Positions 36,991-49,127 of a DNA stretch of 64,000 nt are shown here, one piece after another; position 1 is the stretch's first letter; every line of letters starts with the position of its first letter. The stretch is from Trachythela sp. YZ-2020 (Eukaryota > Cnidaria > Anthozoa > Malacalcyonacea > Clavulariidae). The position numbers and the translations under genes were made by a program. Below the pieces are notes generated by a model. The model saw only the letters and a program-made list of their open reading frames with translations, was not told the DNA's origin and made no database searches. The stretch covers positions 1,426,001 through 1,490,000 of the forward strand of contig JADLSH010000377.1 in the NCBI GenBank assembly GCA_016169945.1, in the 5' to 3' direction.

Positions 36991-37683
36991 CAGGGTCAGG
37001 GCTCATAATGGACTGGTGGTTATTACCGGATTGAACATTTTGGATTGAATTCATTGAAGTTAGGTAAAGTATAGAATTTTCTGAAAAATTGTCGCTAGAA
37101 TCACCGTTTGATCGCTTGGTTTTAGAAATATTTGCATTTAAAGAACGGCTTCGGAATCATGCATGTCCCCCCTTCCCCATGTTTTCTAAAATAATATGAC
37201 CTATATTGCATGGTTTCTAGCCATTAGATAAAAAAATTTGTACATTGTCAAGGAAAAAACTTATACTTGGGAAATATTTGGTGTGGGTAATTGTATCCGT
37301 TCTGGAATTATAATCACACAATACTGATAAGGTATTTAATTTTTCTATAAACAAATGACTGTTAAAGACTATGTAAAGTCCATTCTGCCCATGTGCTATG
37401 GGGGGTCCCGCGATGTAAACAATGCCCAAATTTTGCGTTGTTTCGACTAAAATTAGACATCTTCTAAATCAAAAACTCTGTACTTATTTGAAACATAGCG
37501 ATTTATCAAGAGCATGTATCAGGTTATAATTTGATCAGGTCATTGCATGAATGTTGAAACATTCAAATGCTTGTCAATGCTTTTATATCTGAGATTGTTC
37601 ATCTTTTGATACGAATGTGTTCGTTCAGTTCAGATTAGGCATTACCGTATTTATTGAATCTGGTCAATTTTCTCTAAATATAG

Positions 37684-40583
37684 GTGGTCCGCTGGCAATA
37701 TCTGCTATCATATCATCTCATATCCTCAATACGAAAGAAGATTGTACCATGAAATGTCTTGAAGAGCCTTTCTGTGTTGGATTTAACTTCAATTCTATAA
37801 AAACAAAAAATGCCGCGAATTGTCAACTCAGTGGTCAGAGCCTTGAAAATATGGAAACGATTGAAGGCAATTATTGGATATATTACCACATCTTATCTGT
37901 AAGTACAGTACAGTACGGTACGATTTATTTAAAATGATGGAGATTAAGCGTGACTAAAGAAATACAATTGCTCTAACATACTGTTATTCATGTCATGGGC
38001 TGCGGAATAGAGTAGGCTAGGGGGAAGTGAGCTAAAAGTTTCCCGAAATGTAGAAGTGAAGGAGCTAGGCCTCTAGGCCTCTTCCAATCTTGAGCCGCCT
38101 GCAAGTATCTATACTGATCTTAGCGATAATATTTTGGAATGTCTGTCACAAATTGTAAGGTTAAAGTTAAAGGAAAAATATAAATCTGTTAGCATTATAA
38201 TGAAAATAATGACTGGCCACCTCTATCAGCTATTGAGTGTCTTCTCGAAAGGATTGGAAGTGGAACCTAGGTACAACGCCATTGAATTGCACTTCTGCAG
38301 ATGTTATCTGTTTGGTGTCATGCCATTTGGTAATAATAAGTCAGCCATGAAGACCGGCAAAAACACACTGTTATTTTCAGGGAGTTATTTTAACTCTCGT
38401 ATTACTCCTTTTTGGTGGAGTGAAATTTTAGAGTTATTTAACTCCAATATATCAAGTGGCGAGGGATTTCGAAAATATTTTCCATGCTTACATAGTATTG
38501 GTCGAAACGTGGGCATGTTGGCGTTCAAACATTCCATGCATTCCATTACTTCTGTAGGTTGTTTATTTGAAATCTGCTTTTGTGTCTGCATAAAGCGAAG
38601 CAGTTAATGCCTTGCCTTGTTGATGCTAACTTTATCAAGGAGATTTCTGGATACCGACGGTGGAGTGAACTAAATACAGTTAAAATGGAATATTTACAAA
38701 TAATGTATATTCCATTTTCACTTGAGACAAAAAGTTTTATTGTCATATCCCTTTAATAATGAAAGTTGTCTCTGCTCTCTTGCATTGCATATAGTATAAC
38801 CAAAATTACTTGACAAACGGTCGAAATGTTCTTTTAATAAAGAAAACATTAACAGCTATCTTGTAATATATGTATAGGATTGCCAAACTATTTCTATTTC
38901 ACTAGGATAAAGAGCGGGGTTGCAGCAATCTTATCAATTGGAATGGTAGAAGAAGAAATGGTGTTTATGAAATGGATCCAGACGGGAAAGGAAATTTCAA
39001 AGTGTTTTGTGATATGACGACGTCCGATGAAGGATGGACTGTGTTTCAACGTCGTCTTGATGGAAGTGTTGACTTCTACAGAGGATGGCAAGATTACAAA
39101 CATGGCTTTGGCGACCTGACTGGAGAATTCTGGTTAGGGCTGGAGAAGATTCATAGAATAACAACAAGTAAAAAGTACGAGCTTCGCATTGAGTTGGAGG
39201 ACTTTTCTAGAAACACAAGATATGCGTTGTACAGTAATGTATTTATTGCTGGAGAAGGAGACAAGTATAGGCTAACTATTGGTTCCTATTCAGGTTAGTC
39301 TTAAATACAGTCGTTAGCGCTTGATAAAGCCAGGGATGATTCGTTCATATTTTAAATTTGATTTAAATTTGATTGTAATTCCATATCATCATAATCATTA
39401 AAAGCAACAAATTTTGAGTAAACTTGATTAAATTATATGTATTTATTTAATTTTTGCGTATTCTGTGATTGGATTGATCATGCATGGATTCTTAACTAGA
39501 ATTCTGCTTCATTATGATTTAGACAATGTTATACATCAAGTGTTAATTTTATCAAAGTGATTATGGCATTTTCCGCAGCGTTTTCCCTTTAATTTACTTA
39601 TATGCCAGGCACAGTCGTGAAAGGGGGGAAAGAGGGGAGAAAATCCCACAACACAACTCCGTAAATAGTGGAGAAAATGCGATTGGTCAACCCCGTTTGG
39701 TATGTCTTCGCTTTTGAATTAATGATAAGCGATGCGGGTCGTGGGATGCGGGTGTACTCCTTGTTGGACATCCCCGCGTTCGATCTGGGTCGCATGCATC
39801 TATCGACATCAATGGTACCTGCAGAAATGACAAATGTACACAAGCAATTCTGAGTAAATTAATTCTTAAATTTGGCAAGTTTTCCAAATATTTTTGACCA
39901 GGATTCTTTGTTTTCACTTTGAAATTTAAAACGAATTTCTTGAGCAATGAAATCCAAACATATTTTTGTTTTCTTTTTGTTTGGAAAAAGATGGGGCTTA
40001 TTCCGAGGATTTATAGCGAGACCCGATAATATCTAGCAATAATTATGTGAATATATAGGCAAACTTAAAAATCAATTCAATTTCGCCTTTGCAAGGAAAT
40101 TTTAACACATACTCTATTATGGGAAGTTTTGAAGATATCGAACTCGCCAATCTAGCGTACATAAAGTGCGCATTTTGACTTAATTAAACTGTGTTATGAA
40201 GTATTATTATTGGACGTTGTTCATTATAAAATCAAATATAGTGTCGTTAGACCTTCATAATGAACATATCAAAGTGGCTAATTTTAATTTGGGACCACTT
40301 TTTCTCACATATATCTACAGGTACTGCTGGAGATGCTATGAGAACCTCAGAAGGCATGGCTTTCTCAACAAAAGACTCCGACAACGACGTGTACCGTTCA
40401 AAGTGTGCGCAGCAATTCAAAGGCGCTTGGTGGTACAGCAAATGCCATAACGCAAATTTGAATGGTATTTATTACGAAAGAGACGAATTGCCTACCCCAT
40501 ATGCACAAGGAATCAATTGGAATCATTGGAAAGGTCGCTATTATTCACTGAAAAAAGTCACAATGAAAATAAGAGCCGTTTAG
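37684..40583 (+). CDS. PAN + fibrinogen-related domain protein (FReD lectin-like)
   Basis: Three exons are clear. Exon A, 37,684-37,898, after AATATAG: a PAN domain with CTMKCLEEPFCVGFNFNS and NCQLSG, ending at GTAAGT. Exon B, 38,906-39,293, after TTCACTAG: first two-thirds of a fibrinogen C-terminal-like domain, GCSNLINWNGRRRNGVYEMD, FKVFCDMTTSDEGWTVFQRR, DFYRGWQDYKHGFGDLTGEF then WLGLEKIH. Exon C, 40,321-40,583, after CTACAG: DSDNDVYRSKCAQQFKGAWW, YSKCHNANLNGIYY and HWKGRYYSLKKVTMKIRAV, stop. Intron phases (1,0,1) are consistent and all conserved Cys/Trp positions are present, so this copy looks functional. Calcium-site residues DSDND are intact. Such proteins bind acetylated sugars outside the cell and act in recognition or adhesion. 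The first exon with a signal peptide was not found; the paralogue at 13.6 kb has one. Confidence 0.85.
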
Positions 40584-40769
40584 AGCACGGGTTCACACTA
40601 AACTGTCATGCATAAATATTGCGTAACATACATTTGACGAGAAAGTTTATTATCTATATATCAGGTCAATATAAGCATGGCTTGAAATGAAAACAATAGA
40701 AAAATAATTACTGTTCACTAAGGATAGTGACAATGAAATAGAAGCAGTTACAGAACATGTTTACATATA

Positions 40770-41036
40770 GTGGACTGTCATAAATATTATGTAATATATC
40801 GCAGACAAGAAGGTGTGTACGTTAATAGCAGGGACGTCGCGAAGTCATTGATATTCGGGGGGGGGGGAAGTGATCCTATAAATAGTTCCGAATGCAAGAT
40901 ACGTGTTATCTACATGTATATATTATTAACACTACGTTAGCTGCACTTTCGATTCAGTAGCATGTTGAAAGATATTTAACTAATATCTAATACTATATGT
41001 GCCTGAAATCTAGCAGGGTCCGGGCTCATGCTCCCC
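40770..41036 (+). promoter_or_regulatory. Second copy of the tandem promoter, no gene behind it
   Basis: Matches 36,741-36,990 including TATAAATA (40,877-40,884) and CTGCACTTTCGATTCAGTA. No PAN or fibrinogen exon follows before the transposon at 41,666; a third gene copy may lie beyond 49,267 but none was recognised there. Confidence 0.55.
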
Positions 41037-41135
41037 CGGGAAAATTTAAGGCTCGGAAATGCCCCTCTGGCCGCAGAATAAAGAACCTGGCAATTTTGCA
41101 AGTGGCAACACTGTTGTGGAAACACTGTACAAAAT

Positions 41136-41200
41136 GGGCCTTCGCTCGAAACGTCGAAGTTCTTATTGTATTTTTCAGGTAGTTTTACACAACAGTCAAC
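41136..41200 (-). repeat. Fragment of the repeat found at the right window end
   Basis: In inverse orientation this matches 63,603-63,668 almost base for base (GTTGACTGTTGTGTAAAACT, CTTCGACGTTTCGAGCGAAG). Confidence 0.85.
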
Positions 41201-41665
41201 CCCCGTATATTTGCTACACTCTACTCACACTGGCACCGCACGTTCGAGTTTATAACCCATTAGCTGGCAATGTGCTCAGATGCGCCATACTTTAGCATTT
41301 TGCTCCGTCTAACGCCCGACGATTTTACTCATCATTGGTAGAGTACTGCCAGTTAATGGGTTAAATACAGATTACAGTAGTTACGCAGTACATTGAACAA
41401 TGCATTACTAATACGAATAATTCAGTCATACATTATGCATTTGCGTTCGAAAAAATAGTTTAGTGTGAAAATGGCTCTGACCAGACATTTCGTGTTAAAT
41501 GTGCATATTTCCAAATCCATACCGTATTCATTTACCTATATATATACGGAGTAGTTTAGCCTCGTGAACTTTGCACTATCCTTGGGATCTGAGTTTTACA
41601 GTATGGATGATCCGATGGGCTGTGCATGGTGGTAATCAACTAACAACCCATGGCGGGGCCGTCGT

Positions 41666-41796
41666 TAGCCTGCGAATACAGAATCTATTTATATCGCTTA
41701 TTCCACTGTGAGGGGGAAACGCGATAAATAGAGTCTGCGCGCCGAGGTCACAAATTCCATACTGATGACGTATTTTGCCGTGAATCTCGGCAGAAT
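41666..41796 (+). repeat. Left terminal inverted repeat (131 bp)
   Basis: Identical to the inverse of 49,128-49,258. It includes TATATCGC and GCGATAAATAG words. The target duplicate GGCCGTCGT precedes it at 41,657-41,665. Confidence 0.97.
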
Positions 41797-41871
41797 TAAT
41801 TAATCAAAAATACGTTATCTTATTGGCTGAACCAATAATTATGCAAATTAAAAACTAATTATGCGAATATT

Positions 41872-43822
41872 ATGCAAACATTCAAAAACAATATGGCGGA
41901 TTCAGAGGGAGCCGATGCCGAGAATACAAGCTTATCGGAAGATGATTTAAGTCGTTGTGTTGACGAAATAAAGGAGATATTTGGTGTAAACAAATTATCA
42001 ACTAATCAATTTGATGGTCTTTTACATTTTTTAAACGGAAGAGATGTATTTGTCAGTTTACCGACCGGATCTGGCAAGTCGTTAATTTTTCAGATGGCAC
42101 CGTTGGTCGAAAAGTTGCTAGCTCGAACAGACCCACAGAGTTGCCGGCGAAAAGATGCTGTTATAGTTGTAATTTGTCCCTTGATCGCCCTTATGGAGGA
42201 TCAAATTGCTCGTCTAAACTCGATCGGGTTGAAAGCCGTATACATCGGCAACAATCAAACAGAAGACGTTCTTCGTGCGATTGAGAATGGTGAATATATT
42301 TCTGTTTTTGTAACTCCTGAATCTAGCCTGTGTAATAATAGATGGAGACAAATGTTGACAAGCAAGACATACAAAGAAAGGCTAATTGGTGCATGCGTTG
42401 ATGAAGCTCATTGCATAACCCACTGGGGATTGACATCTAACAATAAGAAAAAGTCTGCATTTCGCATATGGTACAGCAGGCTGAATGAATTAAGGTCACT
42501 TGTTGCAGCAGGAACACCTTTTCTAGCATTAACAGCCACAGCAACAAGACAAACAAGGGATCAGATCTTTGAAATGCTTGAGATGAAGTCACCAGTTGAG
42601 CTAGTGGAAAGTCCTAACAGGCCGAATGTGACATTTGTCGTTCAGAAAATTGATAATTCTACGCCCATTGTTGACAACTTTCGTTATTTGGCAGATGAAA
42701 TTAAATCAAAATCTTTAAATACTAAAAGACAATTATTTACTGTCAAACAATAAAGCAATGCTCGGTGATTTATAACATTTTTAATTTAGAACTTGGTGAT
42801 TTGATCTATCTTGGAAGTATTAAAGATCCAAGAAATCGAATGGCTGAAATGCTGCATTCTAATACTCCTCAGTGTGTTAAACAACATGTAATGGATATGT
42901 TTTCTGAGTCTGATTCTCATCTACGAATTCTTGTTGCGACTATAGCATATGGCATGGGTGTTAACTGTAAGAATGTCACTAGAGTGATTCATTTTGGTCC
43001 CTCCAGCACAGTGGAAGCATATGTGCAGGAAAGTGGACGGTGTGGGCGGCAAGGGCAGCAGAGCTGTGCAATATTGTTGTATAATGGTATTACAATAAGA
43101 GCTGCAAATGAAGCTATGAGATTATACATCAAAGGAACTTCATGTAGGCGGCAGGAATTATTACGTCATTTTGACCACAGCTCAGTTGTTGGATCGGATA
43201 GTCCAACTGGACACCTTTGTTGTGATGTTTGTAGAGAAAGTTGTCCATGTTCGGATGGTCATTGTAATGTTCAGTTAAAAATCCCTATAGGAGATAAAAA
43301 TATCGACACAAATGAAATCCCCAACAAAGTACGCAAAGTAACAGATGCTCAAAAAACATTACTTCTTGAAAAACTCACTTCAATGGCAAAAATATTGCTA
43401 CAAAATCCAGTAGTTCAACATCTGTAATATCTGCTACTGCTCTCATGCAATTTGAAAGTGAGCAAGTATCTCAAGTTGTAGATAATTGTCACTTATTGTT
43501 CAGTCAGGAAGATGTAATGAAACATGTTGACATTTGGAGACAGTCACATGCAAAAATGATTTTGAATATTATCAGTAGTATTTTCAATGATGTTCAATTG
43601 ATGGATTGTTATGATGATGATGAAGACGATGGTGATGATAATGTTGACAGTTACCACAATGAATGGGATGATGTTTTAAATGATGATTCTTTTTTAAGTT
43701 TAATCAATCACTCAAACTGTTATATGGAATCATTCTCAGAGTCAGAACAATCATTTGTTGAAGTGGAAGCCTCATATCCTTCATTTCTTGACTCTGTCAT
43801 ATGCAATGTCGATGAAACCTAA
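41872..43822 (+). CDS. RecQ-like superfamily 2 DNA helicase of the transposon
   Basis: An ATP-dependent 3'-5' DNA helicase by family. Motifs in order: FVSLPTGSGKSLIFQ (I, Walker A), VICPLIALMEDQI (Ia), VFVTPESSL, ACVDEAHCITHWG (II, DEAH), LALTATATRQTRDQI (III), TIIYCQTIKQC (IV), ILVATIAYGMGVN (V), YVQESGRCGRQGQQS (VI), then HLCCDVCRESCPC, a RecQ-type zinc site. The tail has an acidic run (DDDEDDGDD, about 43,610-43,640). About 650 residues. The canonical RecQ motif VI EIGRAGRDG is here ESGRCGRQG. Two frame breaks, near 42,730 (AAAAG) and 43,390 (CAAAAAT), are each mended by one more A in the A-run, so they may be assembly errors. No HRDC or winged-helix domain is obvious. The start ATG at 41,872 lies 75 bp inside the left end; a second, ATGGCGGATTCAG, follows at 41,893 and may be the true start. 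Confidence 0.9.
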
Positions 43823-43944
43823 ACTGTATTATCTTGGTGGATGTGACAACATTATGGTGAGTACAAATAATTTGCTCATACCCAGATCTAATTTATTTTT
43901 TCAAATGAATTTCAAAAGGCCCTTATAATAATTACTCTATGAGC

Positions 43945-46900
43945 TCATCGAGCTGTTCTACCAATTTTAATTTCATGTTTATGTTGATTAATCCACTTGC
44001 ACATATCTGCCATCTTAAGATTGTGGAGTGCCGACCTTTTACAATCATTAAAGTTCTTATACTTTCTCCCACTTGAAAATAGGAATGCTTTGTTGTGAAT
44101 AAGGTTTCCAACAAGTTTGTCATAGTCTTTCTTTGCAGAGGCAACAAAATGTTTTCCTGACCTCTTCATCACCTGGCATTCACGAGAAATGTTTTCAATT
44201 GTTTCTCTTGCAATTTTCAGAGATCCACAAATTCTTGATACAGAACTCTCTGAGACGTTGGGACCCAACTTGCGCATTGCTTCCTTCAAGTGGTTGTTGT
44301 CATGTTCAAGGTCCAGGTCAAATGCAACATTCTTGCCAGGGGAAGAATGACGATTGACACTTCGATTCCACTTTTGTAAGTATGCTTGTCTTGGTGATAA
44401 GAGTGCGTGCTGCTGGAATTGTAAAAACAAAGCTTCAAGGGCATACTTGGTACTACTGCTTCCATCAGCATAGAAATGGAGCAACAAGAACTTCCAGCAT
44501 CTAATAATTCTTTCTCCGTCACCCTCTGAAATTGCATCACGGAAGTTTGCATACATTAAACCATGATTTAGTAGGTTACACTGGTAATTAAAAATGTCAT
44601 CCGACTCTTCTGCTGGGACAGGGTCTGTTTCTTCCATATCTGCATGAAAGTTGTGGCACTGGACCTCATGCTTCTTCATTGATTTTCCAAAATACCTACA
44701 ATATATTAAGATAAGAACTTTTACCAAAATAATGACAAAACGGAGTCCGAGAAATAACATCTTGAGAAATCCAAGATATGGATTTAGACAAGAAAATAAA
44801 CACGAGTTTGTGATATTTCGATTTTTTTACAAAATCATCATACAAGTTAGTCTGATGAAATAAACTCCTGTTTATTTTCTTGTTTTAATTTATATCTTGG
44901 ATTTCTCAAGGTGTTATTTTTCGGACTCTGTTTTGTCATTTATTTTCTTAAACTGTGTGCTGGTACTAACTTTTACTAAGTTATGTTATTTACAGTACAG
45001 TGGAACCTCTATTAAGCGGCCCTCCACCAAGTGGCCACCCGCTATTAAACGGTCACGTATTAAAGTCCCAAAATATTTCTAATACAAATACTATAAAATA
45101 TCCCCCTATTAAGCGGCCACCTCTTTTAAACGGCTGCGGCCACCCTTTAGGGAGTCCCAATTGCTCTTTTTCATTGTATTTGACCTCCGTTAAACGGCCA
45201 CATATATTTTCATTGAGCAAAATTTCTTTCGTTTATGTGACATATACTAAATATCTCTGGAACATGATGAGATATTGATATAGTAAGTAAAATCTCCTAA
45301 TGCAAAAACTTCTTCCAAAAAAGACAAGTGCTACTGTCTGTTAATAAACAAAGTTTGTTAACATCCACCAAGATCCACTTTTGGAGTACCTCTATTTAGC
45401 GACCACCTCTATTTAGCGACCACCTCTATTAAGCGGCCACAAAGCCGATCTCCGAGGGTGGCCGCTTAATAGAGGTTTGACTGTACTTATGTATAGCCAG
45501 AACGGAGTTTTCAGTACAGATGACCATTGCCAATTGTTTAAATAAATATAATTTAGTTTAGTAATAATATCCAAAATACTAGTAATTTTGACACAAACTT
45601 ACTTGAATGTTTTCTTGCATGGAGGGAATCTACATGAATATCGCCCATCAGGTTGTAGAAGACTTTTTGCAATTCGATTCTCTTCAATAGACTTTTGCAA
45701 TTTAGAAAGGATTTCATCAGATGACAGCTTATCTAGGATGAATTGATCCACCACAGAAGAAGCCAACTGTCCTAAATATTTTCTCTTTGAGTGTTTGTCT
45801 GCTGTGTCTGTTACGTGAAATTTGTATTCTTCAGATTGAGAGGGTTTACCGTTAATATCTTCCATTCCTAAAATAGTAATTGCAGCCGTAGTCACTCTTG
45901 CCTCCATTGCCAACATAAACATCTGCTTGTTATGTGCATAAGAATGTTTTGTGTCAGCAGATACATTTCTTCTGTTTATAAAATTCCTATCTGCAAACAA
46001 CGTGCATTTGTCCTCAGCTGACACTGTACTGTAAAGCCTTTCGTAAATCAAGTAAAAATAGAATGAAATGTCCCTTAACCCATTAAGCTGCAATCTTATG
46101 CCTTGAGGAGTAAAACCGTCTGGCATTAGTCAGATAAAGTAAAACGTTAGGTCGCACTGGGGCGCATTGCTGCTTAATGGGTTAATGTTAGTATGGTTGG
46201 CCATTATAAGTCAAAACTATTGAGACTTTGGAAATCATGGACATTTCTATTCTATACACAAGATAATATGTAATACTTGTCGAAATGCATAGAATAATAA
46301 AAATGATTTACAAAGTCTCGATAGTTTTGTACTTTATTAAAATACTCTATGGCAGTCGAAATTATATGGTCTATAGACAATAAACATTTTACTTACACAG
46401 AGAAATTTCATGTCTGTATGCCAGTCAGCAATTTCAGCATGAATTCCATCTAGACGATCGTTAGAAGTGAAACCATTTGAGATGGATAAAAGACTGTTTA
46501 CTGCCCTCTCAATCGTAAGGTGGTCGCCAGCAACTCCTGCATTATGGTAAATGGTTTTGGATTGATCGGATGCACTTGGAATTTGATCATGCAAATTTTT
46601 CAAAACTTTGTGAATACCATCTGCATTGTTTTCATCTTCAAAAATAATGCCCATGCATTCCTAAAATAAATAAACATATACACAATTGTTAACGAAGCAT
46701 ATAGGATACTGTAACTTCTCGAATCATTACAGTCAGATAATTAATCGATTAAGTTCTCCACACTGGATATCGCAAAGTTTGAACTCAAGAATAGATGCAA
46801 TTAAGCCACAATGTGCACCAAAACCCGATGTACTTTGTTATTTTTACACAGTTTAAGCAGAGTATAATAAAAAGGTAAGGAGAGCACATTATGCTTTAAT

Positions 46901-49062
46901 GGTTCCAATTAACAAGTATACATTTTATACCTTATCAGATTTAATTGCAGACTCCTTGCTGTGTTTATGCGGTATATGCCAGGAAACAATATCAGTGCAG
47001 AAGGACAAATATGGGATGCTGGTAACCATAATACGCTCAACCAAAGTGACGTAGTCTCGTCGTTGGATTATATTGTCAGACACAGATGGTATTAATTTAG
47101 AATTGTCTACGTCATCAAGATCACAAATGGGACCATCATTTGGAAGATGATTTGCAGAGACCCTGTTTACAATCTTATTGTGATTTACCCAATGGATATC
47201 TCTATTTTGTCGATCCTCGGACATGTCTCGAACTTTTTGGAAAATATCAAAATTGTCAATGACGTAATGACTGCCAGCCAACAGAACATGTTTGTTTGTT
47301 TGTGTGGAAGATGTGCTTCCAGATTTCCCCAACAATGAATTAGAATCTTGCTGATTATTATGTAAGTGTGACTGATCAATTTACACTGAGGTTGGTACAG
47401 AATTGGATAATAGGTCACTCAAGGCATTTTCGTCTTCTACCTTTTCTGCCAACAGTCTTTTCTTTGATACTTCTTTGAACTCGTCACACTTCTTGTTGAA
47501 GTATTTCAGGGATGTGCCAATTTTCATTGTTGACATATAGCTTGACAAAGACTAAAAAGAATAATATTAAATTATATGATAATCATATTTTTATCAAACG
47601 AAATTAGACACTAACTAAAATATATTTCATATTCAACGTTTTATATGCAATGGTCTGTTTTGATATGACCATTGTGATTAAGAGGTCTGCACACAACCCA
47701 TGCATGCAGCTAATAGTACCACTTGACAGTATTCTATTAAGCCAAGTAAATAAGTAAACATACTTGAAAGCCAGAGTACTTGATAAGTATCATCAGCATA
47801 AACTGCACAGCATTCAATGAACGAGATCTCTGCTTCAGTAAAATTGATCCAGCAACAGCAACACTACAGTAGGTAACCAGTCACAATGTGCCACATTGTC
47901 CTTAGCATGCCCATCTGTTGGAATTGACAATTTTTTTCCTCTTCGTTGTTGGTTTCGTCGTGATGGTGATGCAGTAGTTATCAGGAAAGAATACAATAGA
48001 GGTGTTTGCTGCTTCCATTCATTACAAACGCCTTGTAAAGCTGTTGTATTTCTCAACATAAAATATGCCTTTGGAGATACAATGGTGGTACACTCGATGG
48101 ACAGCTGTCTTAATGTACATTTCATAAGTTCTGTCCTAAGTTCTTTAACACGAAATGCTGCTCTTGCCATTTCAGCCCACGTCCCTCAGTAATGCACACC
48201 CTAAACTCTCAAGACTTTTTGTAGTCTGCGATGTCTCATCTGAGATGGCCAGGCAACAACAATCTATGTAATGTAAACAAGAAAAACTAACTAAAACATG
48301 GTCATTCAACAAAATAAATATAATCTCTTATATAAGCTCTTGTAACTTATACAAAGTACATTGTATGTAACGCTAATTTTAAAGTGTCAATTTGTTTGCC
48401 AAATTTTATTATGAAAATGAATTTTCTAAACTTTTAACACAGAATCCTCATTGCACGTATCAAAAATCGTTTCCTTATGAACTTTATTGATTCAAACTTT
48501 TATCAGAAACAATTTGGTAGTATATTCAATTAAGCTTTAAAATGAAGATTATGCTTATTAAAACATATGAATACAGAAAAGAATGTATACATGTATATCA
48601 ACTTGACTCAACTCCAATCTTGCCATCAACAGCATTATGGAATAATTTGTTTCTTGCTTTGGCAAAAGCGTTATCCAGCTCGTTTCCATCCATTATCTTT
48701 CGTTTAATAGGCGTACTATGTAAGATTGGAACATCGCTTCCAGCTGATTGTGGATTTTCACCTCCGAATGTATCAGTATCTGCATCATTGCCAAATGAAG
48801 TGATATGGTCCTCGCACGACTTCAAATTGTTCTCCAATGCCTCTCGTTTTTTTAACAGATTAAAACAATTATTGCAAATATAGTTGCAATTTGTTCTATT
48901 TCGAAAGAGGTCGCTCACTCGTTGTGGTAAATTTCTCCACAATTTCGTCGCAATCGATAAATTTCCCAGCATATTATGATGAATCAGGTATCTCTTAGAA
49001 TTCAGGATATTATGACGACATACGATACATGTATTATCCATATAATGAAATTGAATATTCAT
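43945..49062 (-). CDS. Putative transposase, zinc-finger + DUF6589-like
   Basis: Minus-strand exons, approximate: 49,062-48,600, with CIVC and CNYICNNCFNLL, a Cys4 zinc-binding head; about 48,220-47,770, SLESLGCALL, ELRTELMKCTLRQLSIECTT, EWKQQTPLLYSFLITTA and SILLKQRSRSLNAVQFMLMI; 47,551-46,931, SLSSYMSTMKIGTSLKYFNK, NFDIFQKVRDMSEDRQNRDI, ANHLPNDGP; 46,660-46,397, MGIIFEDENNADGIHKVL, VAGDHLTIERAV, EIADWHTDMKFL; about 46,050-45,603, RLYSTVSAEDKCTLFADRNF then INRRNV, and GRYSCRFPPCKKTF; 44,695-43,945, YFGKSMKKHEVQCH (closing a C2H2 finger), NYQCNLLNHGL, EGDGERIIRCWKFLLLHFYA, KYALEALFLQFQQHALLSPR. The last exons match the DUF6589 family as I remember it. The acidic residues in GDHLT, EIADWH and ERIIRCW are candidates for an RNase-H-type catalytic triad. 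An in-frame TAA (47,383-47,381) and two apparent frameshifts near 48,180 and 47,850 leave function uncertain. Confidence 0.75.
44998..45483. mobile_element. 486-bp pogo/Tc1-like MITE
   Basis: Starts CAGTGGAACCTCTATTAAGC and ends GCTTAATAGAGGTTTGACTG, with TA on each side (44,996-44,997; 45,484-45,485). Inside, TAAGCGGCCAC or TTTAGCGACCACC words recur about eight times. It lies in the last intron of the transposase gene (45,602-44,696). Confidence 0.9.
46079..46181. mobile_element. 103-bp TTAA MITE
   Basis: Flanked by TTAA (46,075-46,078; 46,182-46,185). Ends CCCATTAAGCTGCAAT and, inverted, CCCATTAAGCAGCAAT differ at one base. It lies in the intron before the exon coding RLYSTVSAED. Confidence 0.85.
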
Positions 49063-49127
49063 GAATTGTCACTTGAAACTTTGCACCATAATGGCCACCA
49101 TATTTTTTCTTGATAAACATGTTAATT

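Noticed and set aside
38134..38607. 157-codon gene
   Set aside because: It lies inside the intron between the PAN and fibrinogen exons and shows no domain.
42700..42790. Programmed ribosomal frameshift in the helicase
   Set aside because: No slippery heptamer or downstream structure was evident; a missing A in an A-run explains it more simply, and a second break of the same kind follows.
48598..48883. Plus-strand gene 48,542-48,883
   Set aside because: It is antisense of the zinc-finger exon of the transposase, which has the conserved Cys pattern on the minus strand.
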